64,000 nucleotides of DNA from CALOCN01 sp942491735. Lineage in GTDB: Bacteria; Eisenbacteria; RBG-16-71-46; JABDJR01. Below, in pieces: positions 20,001 to 28,956 of the stretch; position 1 is the stretch's first letter, and each line of letters opens with the position of its first letter. A model generated the notes under the pieces. It worked only from the letters and a program-made list of their open reading frames with translations, made no database searches and had not been told where the DNA came from. A program made the position numbers and the translations under genes. The stretch lies in NCBI GenBank assembly GCA_942491735.1, contig CALOCN010000013.1, positions 1 through 64,000 on the forward strand. Direction: 5' to 3'.

Positions 20001-21449
20001 CTAGGAGCCTTCTTTCCCTGAATCCAGGGGCGGCGCCTTGATCACCTGCGAGGCGGCCGGTGCCCCTCCCAGGAACCTCACCATGGCCTCGATCACCTGG
20101 GGGTCGGCGAGCTCCAGGTATTGATGGCTGGCATTCTCCACGATGAGTTGCGCGCCGTTGGGGAATCCCGGAAGCAGCTCGGCCACGTTGCTGACCGGGG
20201 TCTGTCCGTCCAGGGTCCCGCTGATGAACAACACCGGTACCGGGGACTGAAGGGGACCTCGGAACGCCTCACCCAGATCCCGAACCGGCCAGGACTCGCA
20301 GATGGAGGGAAAGGGGACGTTGAGCGCGGAGCCCACCAGGGAGAGGGTGAGCGACGACTCGGCCTGGATGCGGCGAGCGCGCTCCGGGGAACTCCCCGAA
20401 GCACAATCCATGCAGTAGTACATGGCCGAGCCTACCCGGACCGAACGCATGGCCAAGGCGACCTGGCCCAACGCGGAGTAGTCGCCTGCATCGAGGGCGG
20501 CGTAGATCTCCGGGAGCTGGCGGATGTTGTCCAGGTCCCCCAGGAAGTAGCGATTCGCCATGCGCATGTCGAACCCTCCCACCACGATCCGGGTGGTGTC
20601 GCCGTCCTCCCCTTCCAGGTCCACGGTGACCGGGTTCGCGTCCAGGCGGACCAGCACGCGTCGCATGACGTCCAGGAGTTCGCCTCCCGAGCTGCCGTGG
20701 GCACGCGCCACTTCGGTGAAGTGGGTTTCGATCACGCTGGGGAGTTTCCAGGAGTGGTCGGGCCCTTCGACGCCGGAGAGAACCGCCCGGTCGATGCCGT
20801 CCGGATGTCGGCGAATGGCCGAGAGTCCCAGATGGGTGCCGTAGCTCCCGCCGTAGAGGCGGATCCGGGGAGCCCCCAGGGCAAGCCGCAGCGACTCCAG
20901 GTCGTCGGCGTTCTCCTCGGTGTTGTAGGCGGCGAGGTCCACGCCTTGCCGGGTCCAGGAGTCGGCGCAGGACTTGGCCACCTCACGGTAGGCGGCGAGA
21001 AGGCGTTCGGGGTCCAGGGGTTCATCCAGCGGCAACCGGATGACCGACTCGGGACAATCCAGGCGGGGCTGGGAAAGCCCGGCCCCCCGCTGGTCGAGGG
21101 CAATCACGTCGCCCACCGCCTGGAAGGCACGCACCACCTCCAGATACGGTCCTTCAATGTCGTCGCTGCCGAAATCGCTGGGCCCACCGGCCAACCAGAC
21201 GATGGGCGCACCGGGATTAGCAGCGGTGGAACGGAAGCGAATGAGATGCAGTTCGAGGGTGCGTCCCGAGTCGTGGGTGCGTGACTCCGGAACCACCAGC
21301 CAGGCGCGTTCGCAATCCGAGACGGTGTCCCCCTCGCGGGTCGTGTAGGAATAGGGCTCCCACTCCAGGGTTGGTGCGCCGAAGGCGCGGGTTGTGGGAG
21401 TGCAGATCACTCCAAGACCAAGAACGGCCAGCCAGATCGTGGCTCTCAT
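20001..21449 (-). CDS. Exported alpha/beta-hydrolase of the tripeptidyl aminopeptidase type
   Basis: 482 residues. A signal peptide ends near TTRAFG. Oxyanion strand VWLAGGPSDFG, the motif DVIALDQRGAGLSQP and the nucleophile in RLYGGSYGTHLGLSAIRRHP place it with proline iminopeptidase/SlpD-type hydrolases. The Asp of the triad lies in SGTLDGQTPVSN and the His in VENASHQYLE. Cys pairs (CDSGSSP-like YYCMDCASG) suggest disulfides in the periplasm. ATG overlaps the stop of the TetR gene (ATGA), so it is the regulated gene of that operon. Likely cleaves N-terminal residues or small esters; the substrate is not known. Confidence 0.85.
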   Translation of the reverse strand: MRATIWLAVLGLGVICTPTTRAFGAPTLEWEPYSYTTREGDTVSDCERAWLVVPESRTHDSGRTLELHLIRFRSTAANPGAPIVWLAGGPSDFGSDDIEGPYLEVVRAFQAVGDVIALDQRGAGLSQPRLDCPESVIRLPLDEPLDPERLLAAYREVAKSCADSWTRQGVDLAAYNTEENADDLESLRLALGAPRIRLYGGSYGTHLGLSAIRRHPDGIDRAVLSGVEGPDHSWKLPSVIETHFTEVARAHGSSGGELLDVMRRVLVRLDANPVTVDLEGEDGDTTRIVVGGFDMRMANRYFLGDLDNIRQLPEIYAALDAGDYSALGQVALAMRSVRVGSAMYYCMDCASGSSPERARRIQAESSLTLSLVGSALNVPFPSICESWPVRDLGEAFRGPLQSPVPVLFISGTLDGQTPVSNVAELLPGFPNGAQLIVENASHQYLELADPQVIEAMVRFLGGAPAASQVIKAPPLDSGKEGS

Positions 21450-22117
21450 TTGGATCCTCGTATTGCTTTGGCCCCGACATAGGAAAGGAAGGCAAGCGCG
21501 GCTTCGGTCGCCAACCGATGGTCGTTCCCGGTCACCGCTTGCGCGTGGGGGGAAGCGTCATACAGGAGCTTCTCCCGGAAGGTGGCTCCGGCCATGAGGA
21601 CCCCGAACCGGACGGCCTGATCGGGGTCGGGGTGGGTCATTTCGTCGCGGCAGGTCAGAAGGAGTTCGGCCACCTCGTTCCAGAGGTCCCGGCGATGCAT
21701 CCGTTGCCCGGGGCTGATGGCCTCGGGGTGTGCCCGCGCATGCAGCGAAAGGGCCCGCATGAGGCCCCGGTTGCGACGGTACAGCAGCACGCCGTAGCGA
21801 AAGAGGACGTGGACCCGGGTGGTCAGATCCCGACCCACCCAGCGGGAGGGGTGGAGGATCGCGCGCGCCGCCTCGGTGATCCGCTGGTCGTATCTCTCGT
21901 AGAGGCAAGGAACCAGGGCGTCCTTGTTTCCGAACTGTGCATAGAAGGCGCCCACCGAGACCCGGGCCTGCTTGAGGATGTCGGCCAGGGTGATTTCCTC
22001 GAGAGGGCGGTCGCCCAGGAGGGCCTCGGTGGCCACCAGAACCCGCTCCACGCCAGCTCGGCTGCGATCCTGCTTTGGTTGAGGCAGAAACGCGGAAGCT
22101 ATTTCAGGACTTCGCAT
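21446..22117 (-). CDS. TetR-family transcriptional regulator
   Basis: 223 residues. The N-terminal DNA-binding domain has ITLADILKQARVSVGAFYAQFGNKDALV (the run is split by the HTH turn), typical of TetR. The ligand domain (80-223) is helical and unassigned. AGGAG precedes the ATG. It is co-transcribed with the hydrolase, whose start overlaps its stop codon, and the palindrome TTAGAA-N6-TTCTAA just upstream is a likely auto-operator. This predicts repression of the hydrolase until a small molecule binds. The ligand is unknown. Confidence 0.9.
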   Translation of the reverse strand: MRSPEIASAFLPQPKQDRSRAGVERVLVATEALLGDRPLEEITLADILKQARVSVGAFYAQFGNKDALVPCLYERYDQRITEAARAILHPSRWVGRDLTTRVHVLFRYGVLLYRRNRGLMRALSLHARAHPEAISPGQRMHRRDLWNEVAELLLTCRDEMTHPDPDQAVRFGVLMAGATFREKLLYDASPHAQAVTGNDHRLATEAALAFLSYVGAKAIRGSK

Positions 22118-22139
22118 TATGGGATGCTCCTAATTAGAA

Positions 22140-22157
22140 TTAGAATTTGAGTTCTAA
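22140..22157. promoter_or_regulatory. Probable TetR operator (TTAGAA-N6-TTCTAA)
   Basis: A perfect 6+6 bp inverted repeat 23 nt upstream of the TetR start, flanked by a further ATTAGAATTAGAA direct repeat. The position between the TetR gene and its promoter region fits autoregulation. Confidence 0.6.
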
Positions 22158-22333
22158 ACACTAACACAGAAGGAAGCTCCGTCAAGCGAAGCGATTGATC
22201 TGGGGCCCGGCGCCCCAACTCCAATTTGTTCGGCTATGTTGTTGGTGACTTCCCTGTAGCTCCGGCCCCGCGTGGCTTTCCATGCGGCTCCCTCGGTACG
22301 TTCGTCGCTTCGCTCGGACAACAGGAGCCCTTC

Positions 22334-25300
22334 ATGAATCGAGAAGCCTGCCTCCTCCCGTTTGCCATCGCGTGTCTCATCCTGCCATCCATTGCGATGG
22401 GGCGCCCCGTGGATCCTCCCTCCCCGGCGGACATCCAGGAACTGCGGCCCGCGCTCCCGCCCTCGGTGCCTGCCACCTCGGGTCTCATGGCAACAACGTC
22501 CTCCGTGGACACCGTGTTCTTTGGCGGCACGTTCTGGAATGCCGACTCGTCCCGGTGGGAAGCGATCGAGGACTCGATCTGGACCTTCGACTCCGGGGTG
22601 GGTTCCCACTTCAATCATGCTCAGGACGGTTATCCGAACAAGAGTCCCGGCTTGCACGCCCTTATGGAGGGCTGGGTGGGGGTGGACAACACGCTTGAAG
22701 TGGAAGCGCAGTTCCGCCGTCTCACTGCGACGGACTTTGCCTCCAGCCCGACTGTCTGTGTAGGCACGGCCGCCGGTCTGGGTGGTTCTGCATCCCTATG
22801 GGCCGGGTTGACCGAGCCGGAGTCGATCCTGGAGACCTACTTTGGCGGACAGGGCTACGGAAACAACTGGGACATTGTGATTGAGAGGGAGTTCCAGCAT
22901 CCTGGAGGACCTGGGTCCGTCCAATTGGAGTACGACTACGTCGCCGACGTGGAGCCCGGCTTCGACTACGTCTACGTTGTCGTGGACACGAGTGGGGCCG
23001 GAGACGAAGTGGACGTTGCCTTGTATAACGGCGACGTTTCCGGCCATGCCTCGATCACGCTCACTCCCGGAGTCAGTCTCCGGTCGGACGCCGGGCCGTT
23101 CAGAATCCGCTTCCGGGTGGAGTCGGACGGTGCCTACAGTGACCGGGACGCGCTCTACAACACCGACTGCGGCGCGTTCGCAGTGGACGACATCGAGCTT
23201 TCCGGGCTCGTGGCCGCTGGTCCATTCACTTTCGAGACGGGCGATGACGGCTGGAGCGTTCCGGCGCCGGCCCCTCCGGTGGACTTCAGCGACATCATGA
23301 GCCTGGCCAGCTTGCCCGATGAGACACCGGGTTGTCCCTGCAGTCTTCAGGACTCGGTACTGGTGTTCGCCCAATCCCAGCTGACCCACGTCGAGGGCCA
23401 CGAGAACGTCGCGGTCTCTCCCTGGATCGATCTCAAGGCCGCGGGCCTGGTGGGTGTGGCAGGGCGTGTTCTGGAATGCGATGTCCTGGGAATCCTGGGG
23501 GCGGCCGGACCCACCCTTCTGGAATTTCAGGTCCAGTGGTATCCCTACGCGGACCCGGTCTCCGGGCTGGACCGAGTGAGCGACATGGAGACACTCCTGT
23601 ATGGCGGGCGGGGGGATGACCCGGTGTGCTACTCCCCGATTCGGATCGATCTGGGATCCAGGATCCCCCCCGAGGCGGAGCGGGTCCGGGTCGCAATCGG
23701 CGTCCAGGGAGGTTGCTTCTATCCCCCCTGCAGTACCCATCCGGACACCCAGACTCCGTGGGTGGACAACGTTCGGTTTGGTGTCTTCGAGGTTCCCGGA
23801 ATCGAGTTGTCTATCCTGGACCGTTTCGAGGATGCGTTTCCCACCGACGGCACGCTCAATCCCTCCTCCCCGGCCCGCCTGGATCGCGGCGCGCCGGCGT
23901 GGTCCGGCATTGATGACACGCTGGTGGTCCGCGCGGCCGGTGCGGGACTGGAGGTCGAGGTGGTGTTCGCGGTCAGCCCCGGCCCGGGGATCGATACGGC
24001 GCGACTCAACCAATGGCTGGGTACGCATCCTGTGGCCGTGACCTGGGAAGGCTTGGACTGGCGGTCGGCCCGCCTCGATTCGTGCGAGGTGGGTGGTGTG
24101 CTGAGTACAGCACGGTGGATGACGACCTACCACGAGAGTGACCCCAACTTCATGGCAAGCGACACCGCACAGGATCCCAACGACCCCGGGCGGCTTCTCA
24201 ACGACATTTTTCCCGATGACCTGCTGACTCCCGGTTCACGGCTTGGGTTGTTCGTTCGAGCTCGTCAGAACGGCGGTTCCTGGACCGTATACCCGGACAC
24301 GAGCGGGGGAACCTATTTCGAAACCGAGATCCTGCCGTCTTCCCTGCAAATGGATGGAACCCAGAACTGCCTCCTGTTCGTCAACTCGGGTTGGGTGGGC
24401 GTGGACCCGGCCTGGATCGAGGACGCGTTGTCCGCGCTCTATCCCGCGTCCTCCACGAACTTCGAAGCCACCGCCTGGGACCGGCTCGACGCCATCGCTT
24501 CTCCGGTCCTGCCGCCGGCGTCGCAACTCAGCGGATACAAGGCGATCGTCTGGTCCAGTGACCGGAATGTGACGAATCTTGTGGACTCCAACACCGGTCT
24601 CGTGCCGGACGAGGATCGCCTCACCCAGTGGCTCGAGTCCGACCCGGTGAACGGCAAGGGGGCCTACTTCACCGGCGACAGCGTTCCCGAGCACTGGGAC
24701 GACGGTGCGCTCAACGTCATGGAGGAGTATCTGGGGATCGGCAGCTTCTGCTACCTGATCCGAAAGGGCGGGTGCAACGGATTGGCAAGCTGGGAGTCCG
24801 AGGACGCGGATTGCCTCGCCCTTCCAGCCGCCCCCGATGTGCATTTCTCTCCCACCACCCCCTACTCGGTCTCGGGCAACGCGTGCAGCGCGTTTCGGTT
24901 CATGGACCGACTCTATCTGGGCACACCCAGCCTGGGCACGGCCAAAGCCAACCTGTCATGGAGCGGACCCGCGATGGGGGTCGTGGACTACGCCTCGATT
25001 ACGCATGAAGTAGCGCCTTCCGGCCAAGTGACCTATCGCACGGTCACGGATGGTGCTTCGCTGTTCAGATGGACTGCGGGATGCGCAGGTGCTGACGCGG
25101 TTCAAACACGGCTAGCCGAGGTCCTCACCTGGATCGGACTCCCCCCGGGATCTGCGTGTGCGGGCGTGGTGACCTCGGTTCCCCCCAATGACCTGCCACA
25201 GCGCAAACCGGCGCGGTTTCTGTTGCTGTCGCCTCACCCCGTGACGTCGGCCGCATCCTTCCGGCTGGAAGGCGCGGGGGGAGAGCGCACCTGGATCGAT

Positions 25301-25477
25301 GTGTACGGGGTGACAGGTCGGCGTGTGCGTCGGTTGCTGGACGAAGACGGGGTCACGGATCTTGAAGTCAGCTGGGATCTCAGCGACAACAGCGGTCGTC
25401 GGGTTGCCCCGGGGATCTACTTCGTCAAGGTGTCGGGGGGAGTGCAAGCATCGCGGCGGATCCTCGTGCTGCGCTGA
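22334..25477 (+). CDS. Large secreted protein of unknown function with FlgD-Ig C-terminal domain
   Basis: 1047 residues, not recognised beyond its ends. The chosen ATG has CAGGAG upstream and starts a signal peptide (LPFAIACLILPSIAMG); the longer frame lacks one. Residues 40-340 have a jelly-roll-like, Asp/Gly-rich pattern (FDSGVGSHFNHAQDGYPNKS; IVIEREFQHPGGPGSVQLEY) common in secreted adhesin or peptidase-associated modules. The middle region contains GWSVPAPAPPVDFSDI and several Cys pairs, and a Rossmann-like stretch near 690-830 (LLFVNSGWVGVDPAWIEDAL; YKAIVWSSDRN). The last 90 residues form a FlgD-Ig-like domain ending VAPGIYFVKVSGGVQASRRI. No catalytic signature was found. It follows the TetR operon divergently. 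Confidence 0.75.
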   Translation: MNREACLLPFAIACLILPSIAMGRPVDPPSPADIQELRPALPPSVPATSGLMATTSSVDTVFFGGTFWNADSSRWEAIEDSIWTFDSGVGSHFNHAQDGYPNKSPGLHALMEGWVGVDNTLEVEAQFRRLTATDFASSPTVCVGTAAGLGGSASLWAGLTEPESILETYFGGQGYGNNWDIVIEREFQHPGGPGSVQLEYDYVADVEPGFDYVYVVVDTSGAGDEVDVALYNGDVSGHASITLTPGVSLRSDAGPFRIRFRVESDGAYSDRDALYNTDCGAFAVDDIELSGLVAAGPFTFETGDDGWSVPAPAPPVDFSDIMSLASLPDETPGCPCSLQDSVLVFAQSQLTHVEGHENVAVSPWIDLKAAGLVGVAGRVLECDVLGILGAAGPTLLEFQVQWYPYADPVSGLDRVSDMETLLYGGRGDDPVCYSPIRIDLGSRIPPEAERVRVAIGVQGGCFYPPCSTHPDTQTPWVDNVRFGVFEVPGIELSILDRFEDAFPTDGTLNPSSPARLDRGAPAWSGIDDTLVVRAAGAGLEVEVVFAVSPGPGIDTARLNQWLGTHPVAVTWEGLDWRSARLDSCEVGGVLSTARWMTTYHESDPNFMASDTAQDPNDPGRLLNDIFPDDLLTPGSRLGLFVRARQNGGSWTVYPDTSGGTYFETEILPSSLQMDGTQNCLLFVNSGWVGVDPAWIEDALSALYPASSTNFEATAWDRLDAIASPVLPPASQLSGYKAIVWSSDRNVTNLVDSNTGLVPDEDRLTQWLESDPVNGKGAYFTGDSVPEHWDDGALNVMEEYLGIGSFCYLIRKGGCNGLASWESEDADCLALPAAPDVHFSPTTPYSVSGNACSAFRFMDRLYLGTPSLGTAKANLSWSGPAMGVVDYASITHEVAPSGQVTYRTVTDGASLFRWTAGCAGADAVQTRLAEVLTWIGLPPGSACAGVVTSVPPNDLPQRKPARFLLLSPHPVTSAASFRLEGAGGERTWIDVYGVTGRRVRRLLDEDGVTDLEVSWDLSDNSGRRVAPGIYFVKVSGGVQASRRILVLR

Positions 25478-25589
25478 TCCGGAGGGGGCGGGTTTTTTGG
25501 GACGCACCTCGGGGGGGGCCGGGTACACTACCTGAGCCCCCTCTTGCGACGCCCCGTGCCCAACTCAAGGACCCCGGAGACCCCCCCCC

Positions 25590-26855
25590 ATGAAAGCCTT
25601 TGCACCCGCCCTTGCCCTTACCCTTCTTGCCGCTATTGCCGCCACCGCCCCAGCCCAGGAATGGGAAGGGGCGCTCGACACCGAGGACGGCGTCGAGGTC
25701 GTGCTCAACCCGGCCGTCGGCATGCTTCCCCCACTCACCCTGGACCTGGACGAAGTCTGGCGTCTGGGCGGCGAGAGCGAGGCCGACGAGGAGTTCTTCG
25801 GGGTCATCGGCGACATCATCATCGACGACGCCAACACGGTGTACATCCTGGATAGCCAGCTCTCGGAGGTCCGCATCTTCGACGAATCGGGGAGTTATCT
25901 CCGGACGATGGGTCGCGAGGGCGAGGGGCCGGGTGAGTTCCGCCGGCCGTCGGACTTGGTCTTCCTGCCCAACGGCTCGCTAGGGGTCCTGCAGCCGTGG
26001 CCCAGCAAGCTGATCGTTTTCAACGAGGACGGGAGTCCGGGCGACGACTTTCCCTTCGAGCCCACGGGGGGCGAGGGGTGGGCCGGAATCACCGCGGTCA
26101 AGTCGGCCGGTGACAACCTGGCCCTGGTGTACCGGTTCAGCGAGCCCGGGGACGCCTCGTTCAAGCAGGAGACCAACCTGGCCATCGTCAGCGACGAGGG
26201 TGTCGAAGTGGCAAAGCTGACCACGAGCGAGAGCACCATGGACTACGCAAGCTCCAAGGTCGTCGAGGTCGAGTGGAACGGATTCGAGTGGTGCTGGGTT
26301 TCCGGATCCAGCGGCGATGTCTTTGCCCGCGAGAGCTTCACCGACTACGCCATCCACAACTGGGGCGCGGACGGCGCCCTCAAACGAATCATTCGGCGCG
26401 ACTACCCTGCCCATGAACGGACCAGCGAGGATATCGAAGAGCTCAAGGCCAACTGGAATCGCATGATCAAACGCTGGGTTCCCGATGCCAAGTTCGACAT
26501 CGAGCCGTCCTGGAACCCCATCCAGGACCTGCACGCCCGGGAAGACGGCACGTTGTGGGTGCGTACCAGTCGCGGGGCTCGGGACCTGGCCGACGGCGTC
26601 ATGGCCCAGTTCGATGTCTTCGATGAAGACGGAAAGTTCCTCCAGGAAGTGACCCTCAACGGCGAGTTCGATCCCGACAGCGACGGCATTTTCTTCAGCA
26701 GGAACCATATCTTCGTGGTCACGGATCTCATCGCCGCCCGCCAGGCCATGCGCGGGGGAGCCGATGAGGATGCGGAGCTCGAGGCCGAGGATCCCGAACC
26801 CATGGCGGTGATTTGCTACCGGGTCGACTACGGGTACACTGCGCAGAAGAACTGA
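25590..26855 (+). CDS. Exported 6-bladed beta-propeller (NHL-like) protein
   Basis: 421 residues with CGGAG before ATG and a signal peptide (LALTLLAAIAATAPAQ). Repeats such as IIIDDANTVYILDSQLSEVR, IFDESGSYLRTMGREGEG and GEFRRPSDLVFLPNGSL mark the 6-bladed propeller/NHL class seen in many Bacteroidota-like lineages. No enzyme motif. The exported alpha/beta-hydrolase gene follows after 36 nt and is probably co-transcribed. A binding role is likely; the ligand is unknown. Confidence 0.8.
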   Translation: MKAFAPALALTLLAAIAATAPAQEWEGALDTEDGVEVVLNPAVGMLPPLTLDLDEVWRLGGESEADEEFFGVIGDIIIDDANTVYILDSQLSEVRIFDESGSYLRTMGREGEGPGEFRRPSDLVFLPNGSLGVLQPWPSKLIVFNEDGSPGDDFPFEPTGGEGWAGITAVKSAGDNLALVYRFSEPGDASFKQETNLAIVSDEGVEVAKLTTSESTMDYASSKVVEVEWNGFEWCWVSGSSGDVFARESFTDYAIHNWGADGALKRIIRRDYPAHERTSEDIEELKANWNRMIKRWVPDAKFDIEPSWNPIQDLHAREDGTLWVRTSRGARDLADGVMAQFDVFDEDGKFLQEVTLNGEFDPDSDGIFFSRNHIFVVTDLIAARQAMRGGADEDAELEAEDPEPMAVICYRVDYGYTAQKN

Positions 26856-26891
26856 CTCCGCGTGTCTGAAGCAACCCGAAAGCGATTCCTC

Positions 26892-28283
26892 ATGAAACGA
26901 GCCTTGGCCACCCTCCTCTGTGTCCTCTCGGTCCTTCTCGTGCACCGTCCCGGTTCGGCTTCCGGCGCGGACATCCTGGGCAGCTGGGAAGGTGGCGTGG
27001 CCACCGGCGGCGGCACCATTCCCCTGGTGATCCATGTCGCCGGCACCCCCGAGGCCCTGGAAGTGACCTTGGACAGCCCGGACCAGGGCGCGTTCGGCTT
27101 GACCTGCGAGAACGCGGTGTACCAGGACGAGATGTTCTCGTTCGACCTGACGGTCGCGGGCGGTCGCTACGAAGGGCAGATGAGTGCGGACGGCACGCGG
27201 ATCGAGGGCACCTGGTACCAGGGTGGAGGACAGGTCCCGCTCACGCTCAAGCCGTCCCAGGCGGAAGCTCCCAAGCGACCCCAGATGCCCGAGGAACCGT
27301 ACCCCTACACGGTGGAAGAGGTCAGCATCGCCAGCACGGATGACGTGATGCTCAGTGGAACGCTGACGCTCCCGGGCGGATCCGGCCCGTTTCCCGCCGT
27401 CGTCCTGGTCACCGGATCCGGCCCCCAGGATCGGGACGAAAGCATTTCGGGACACAAGCCGTTCCTGGTGCTTGCCGATCACCTGACCCGCAACGGGATC
27501 GCCGTGCTCCGTTACGACGATCGGGGCGTGGCCGAGTCGACCGGGAAGTTCACGGGATCCACCAGCACCCACTTTGCAGCCGACGCACGGGCCGCGGCGG
27601 AGTTTCTGGATGCGCGGGAAGAGACCGGGAAAGTCGGCATCCTGGGGCACAGCGAGGGTGGGCTCATTGGTCCGTTGGTGGCCCGGGACTCGGATGCGGT
27701 GGACTTCGTCATCATGCTGGCCGGTCCCGCGGTGAGCGGATACGACATCCTCATTGCCCAGACCCAAGCCTTGGCGAAGGTCTCCGGCTTTTCCCAGGAA
27801 CGCGCGGACGAGGTGGCCCGCATCAACGCGCGACTCTATGACGCCGCCCTGGGAGCCGAGTCTCCGGAGGCGATCCGGGACGCGATCCACGACGTGCTGG
27901 TCGAGGAGACCGACCGCCTAGGCGCGGAAACCACGGCCAGCATGGGTGCGACGCCCGAGTCCGCGGATCGACATGCCGCAATGCTCTCCTCTCCCTGGTT
28001 CCTGGAGTTCATGCGCTACGACCCAACGGACACTCTGGCCGGAATCAGCGTGCCGCTGCTGGCCATCTATGGTGGTCTGGACCTGCAAGTGCTGGTTACC
28101 CAGAACGCACCGGCGTTGGAAGCGGTGCAGCCCAAGGCGGAGATCGTGATCTTCGAGGATTGTAACCACCTGTTCCAGGTGGCCGAGACCGGGGCCATTT
28201 CGGAGTACGCGACGATCGAGGAGACCATGGCCCCCAAGGTGCTGGGAGCCATGTCCTCCTGGATCCTGGAACAGGACAAGTAG
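26892..28283 (+). CDS. Exported alpha/beta-hydrolase (S9/dienelactone-hydrolase-like)
   Basis: 463 residues. ATG at 26892 begins a signal peptide (MKRALATLLCVLSVLLVHRP); an in-frame GTG at 26862 would add ten charged residues in front and is less likely. Residues 30-130 form a small beta-rich domain also found in front of such hydrolases (GSWEGGVATGGGTIPLVIHV). The hydrolase domain has VVLVTGSGPQDRDES at the oxyanion strand, YDDRGVAESTG, and nucleophile Ser in VGILGHSEGGLIGPL. The acid lies in AIYGGLDLQVL and His in EDCNHLFQV. Probably a periplasmic esterase or peptidase. Convergent with the lipoprotein gene 14 nt away, with no obvious terminator between. Confidence 0.85.
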   Translation: MKRALATLLCVLSVLLVHRPGSASGADILGSWEGGVATGGGTIPLVIHVAGTPEALEVTLDSPDQGAFGLTCENAVYQDEMFSFDLTVAGGRYEGQMSADGTRIEGTWYQGGGQVPLTLKPSQAEAPKRPQMPEEPYPYTVEEVSIASTDDVMLSGTLTLPGGSGPFPAVVLVTGSGPQDRDESISGHKPFLVLADHLTRNGIAVLRYDDRGVAESTGKFTGSTSTHFAADARAAAEFLDAREETGKVGILGHSEGGLIGPLVARDSDAVDFVIMLAGPAVSGYDILIAQTQALAKVSGFSQERADEVARINARLYDAALGAESPEAIRDAIHDVLVEETDRLGAETTASMGATPESADRHAAMLSSPWFLEFMRYDPTDTLAGISVPLLAIYGGLDLQVLVTQNAPALEAVQPKAEIVIFEDCNHLFQVAETGAISEYATIEETMAPKVLGAMSSWILEQDK

Positions 28284-28297
28284 GTTCGCCGGGCCCG

Positions 28298-28834
28298 CTA
28301 TTCCGAACCGATCCGCACGAACAGCATGGGGAACCGCAGCGCCCCGTCGGTCTCCAGGTTGAGCCACAGGCTCACTCCGTACGTGCCCGGGTCAACCGGC
28401 CGGCGCGTGGTCCGGTGCATCTGATCCCAGCTGAAGGCATACGACAGGGACTGGCCGGGGGCCAGGATCACCGAGAGCTCCTCGCCTTGGCCCCGGACGC
28501 CGACACTGAAGTCGGTCTTGTCCTTCATGTTCAAGACCACGTTGTCGTACTTCCGGTTGCGGATACCGCGGTGGAAGTTGACGGTGAGGGGCGCGTTGGT
28601 GACATTGGTGGCGGTGGCCTGGATCTCGATCAGGTCCCCGAATGCGTACGTGGCCTTGGAAGTGCTGGTCACCAGGCGCAGGCCATTGCTCTCTTCCTCG
28701 GCGGAATGGGCGAACTGGGGCATCATCATGTCGTCGCTGCCGCAACCGGTGACGGAGAGGGCGGCGACGGCGCACAGGGCCAGGGTGGTGTCCAATAGGC
28801 GACGGGTCCAGGTGCGGGCAGGTCGGGTGTTCAT
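28298..28834 (-). CDS. Lipoprotein with BsuPI/proteinase-inhibitor-like beta-sandwich
   Basis: 178 residues from ATG preceded by CGGAGGC. Lipobox in ALSVTGC followed by GSDDMMM. The mature part (residues 45-178) resembles the BsuPI intracellular proteinase inhibitor fold: EEESNGLRLVTSTSKATYAF, ATATNVTNAPLTVNF, and LSYAFSWDQMHRT near the end with VDPGTYGVSLWL. This domain is common in small lipoproteins and its role there is not established. Monocistronic as far as can be seen. Confidence 0.7.
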   Translation of the reverse strand: MNTRPARTWTRRLLDTTLALCAVAALSVTGCGSDDMMMPQFAHSAEEESNGLRLVTSTSKATYAFGDLIEIQATATNVTNAPLTVNFHRGIRNRKYDNVVLNMKDKTDFSVGVRGQGEELSVILAPGQSLSYAFSWDQMHRTTRRPVDPGTYGVSLWLNLETDGALRFPMLFVRIGSE

Positions 28835-28956
28835 TTCGGGTGCCTCCGGGATCTTGGGGGGGGTGGGGGCCGAACCACTCGACCGCCTCATCCCCAAGTG
28901 CGCGGTGAGGACGGAGAACGCGCAGAAAAAAAAGCTGTGGTGAGACTACGAGCTCG

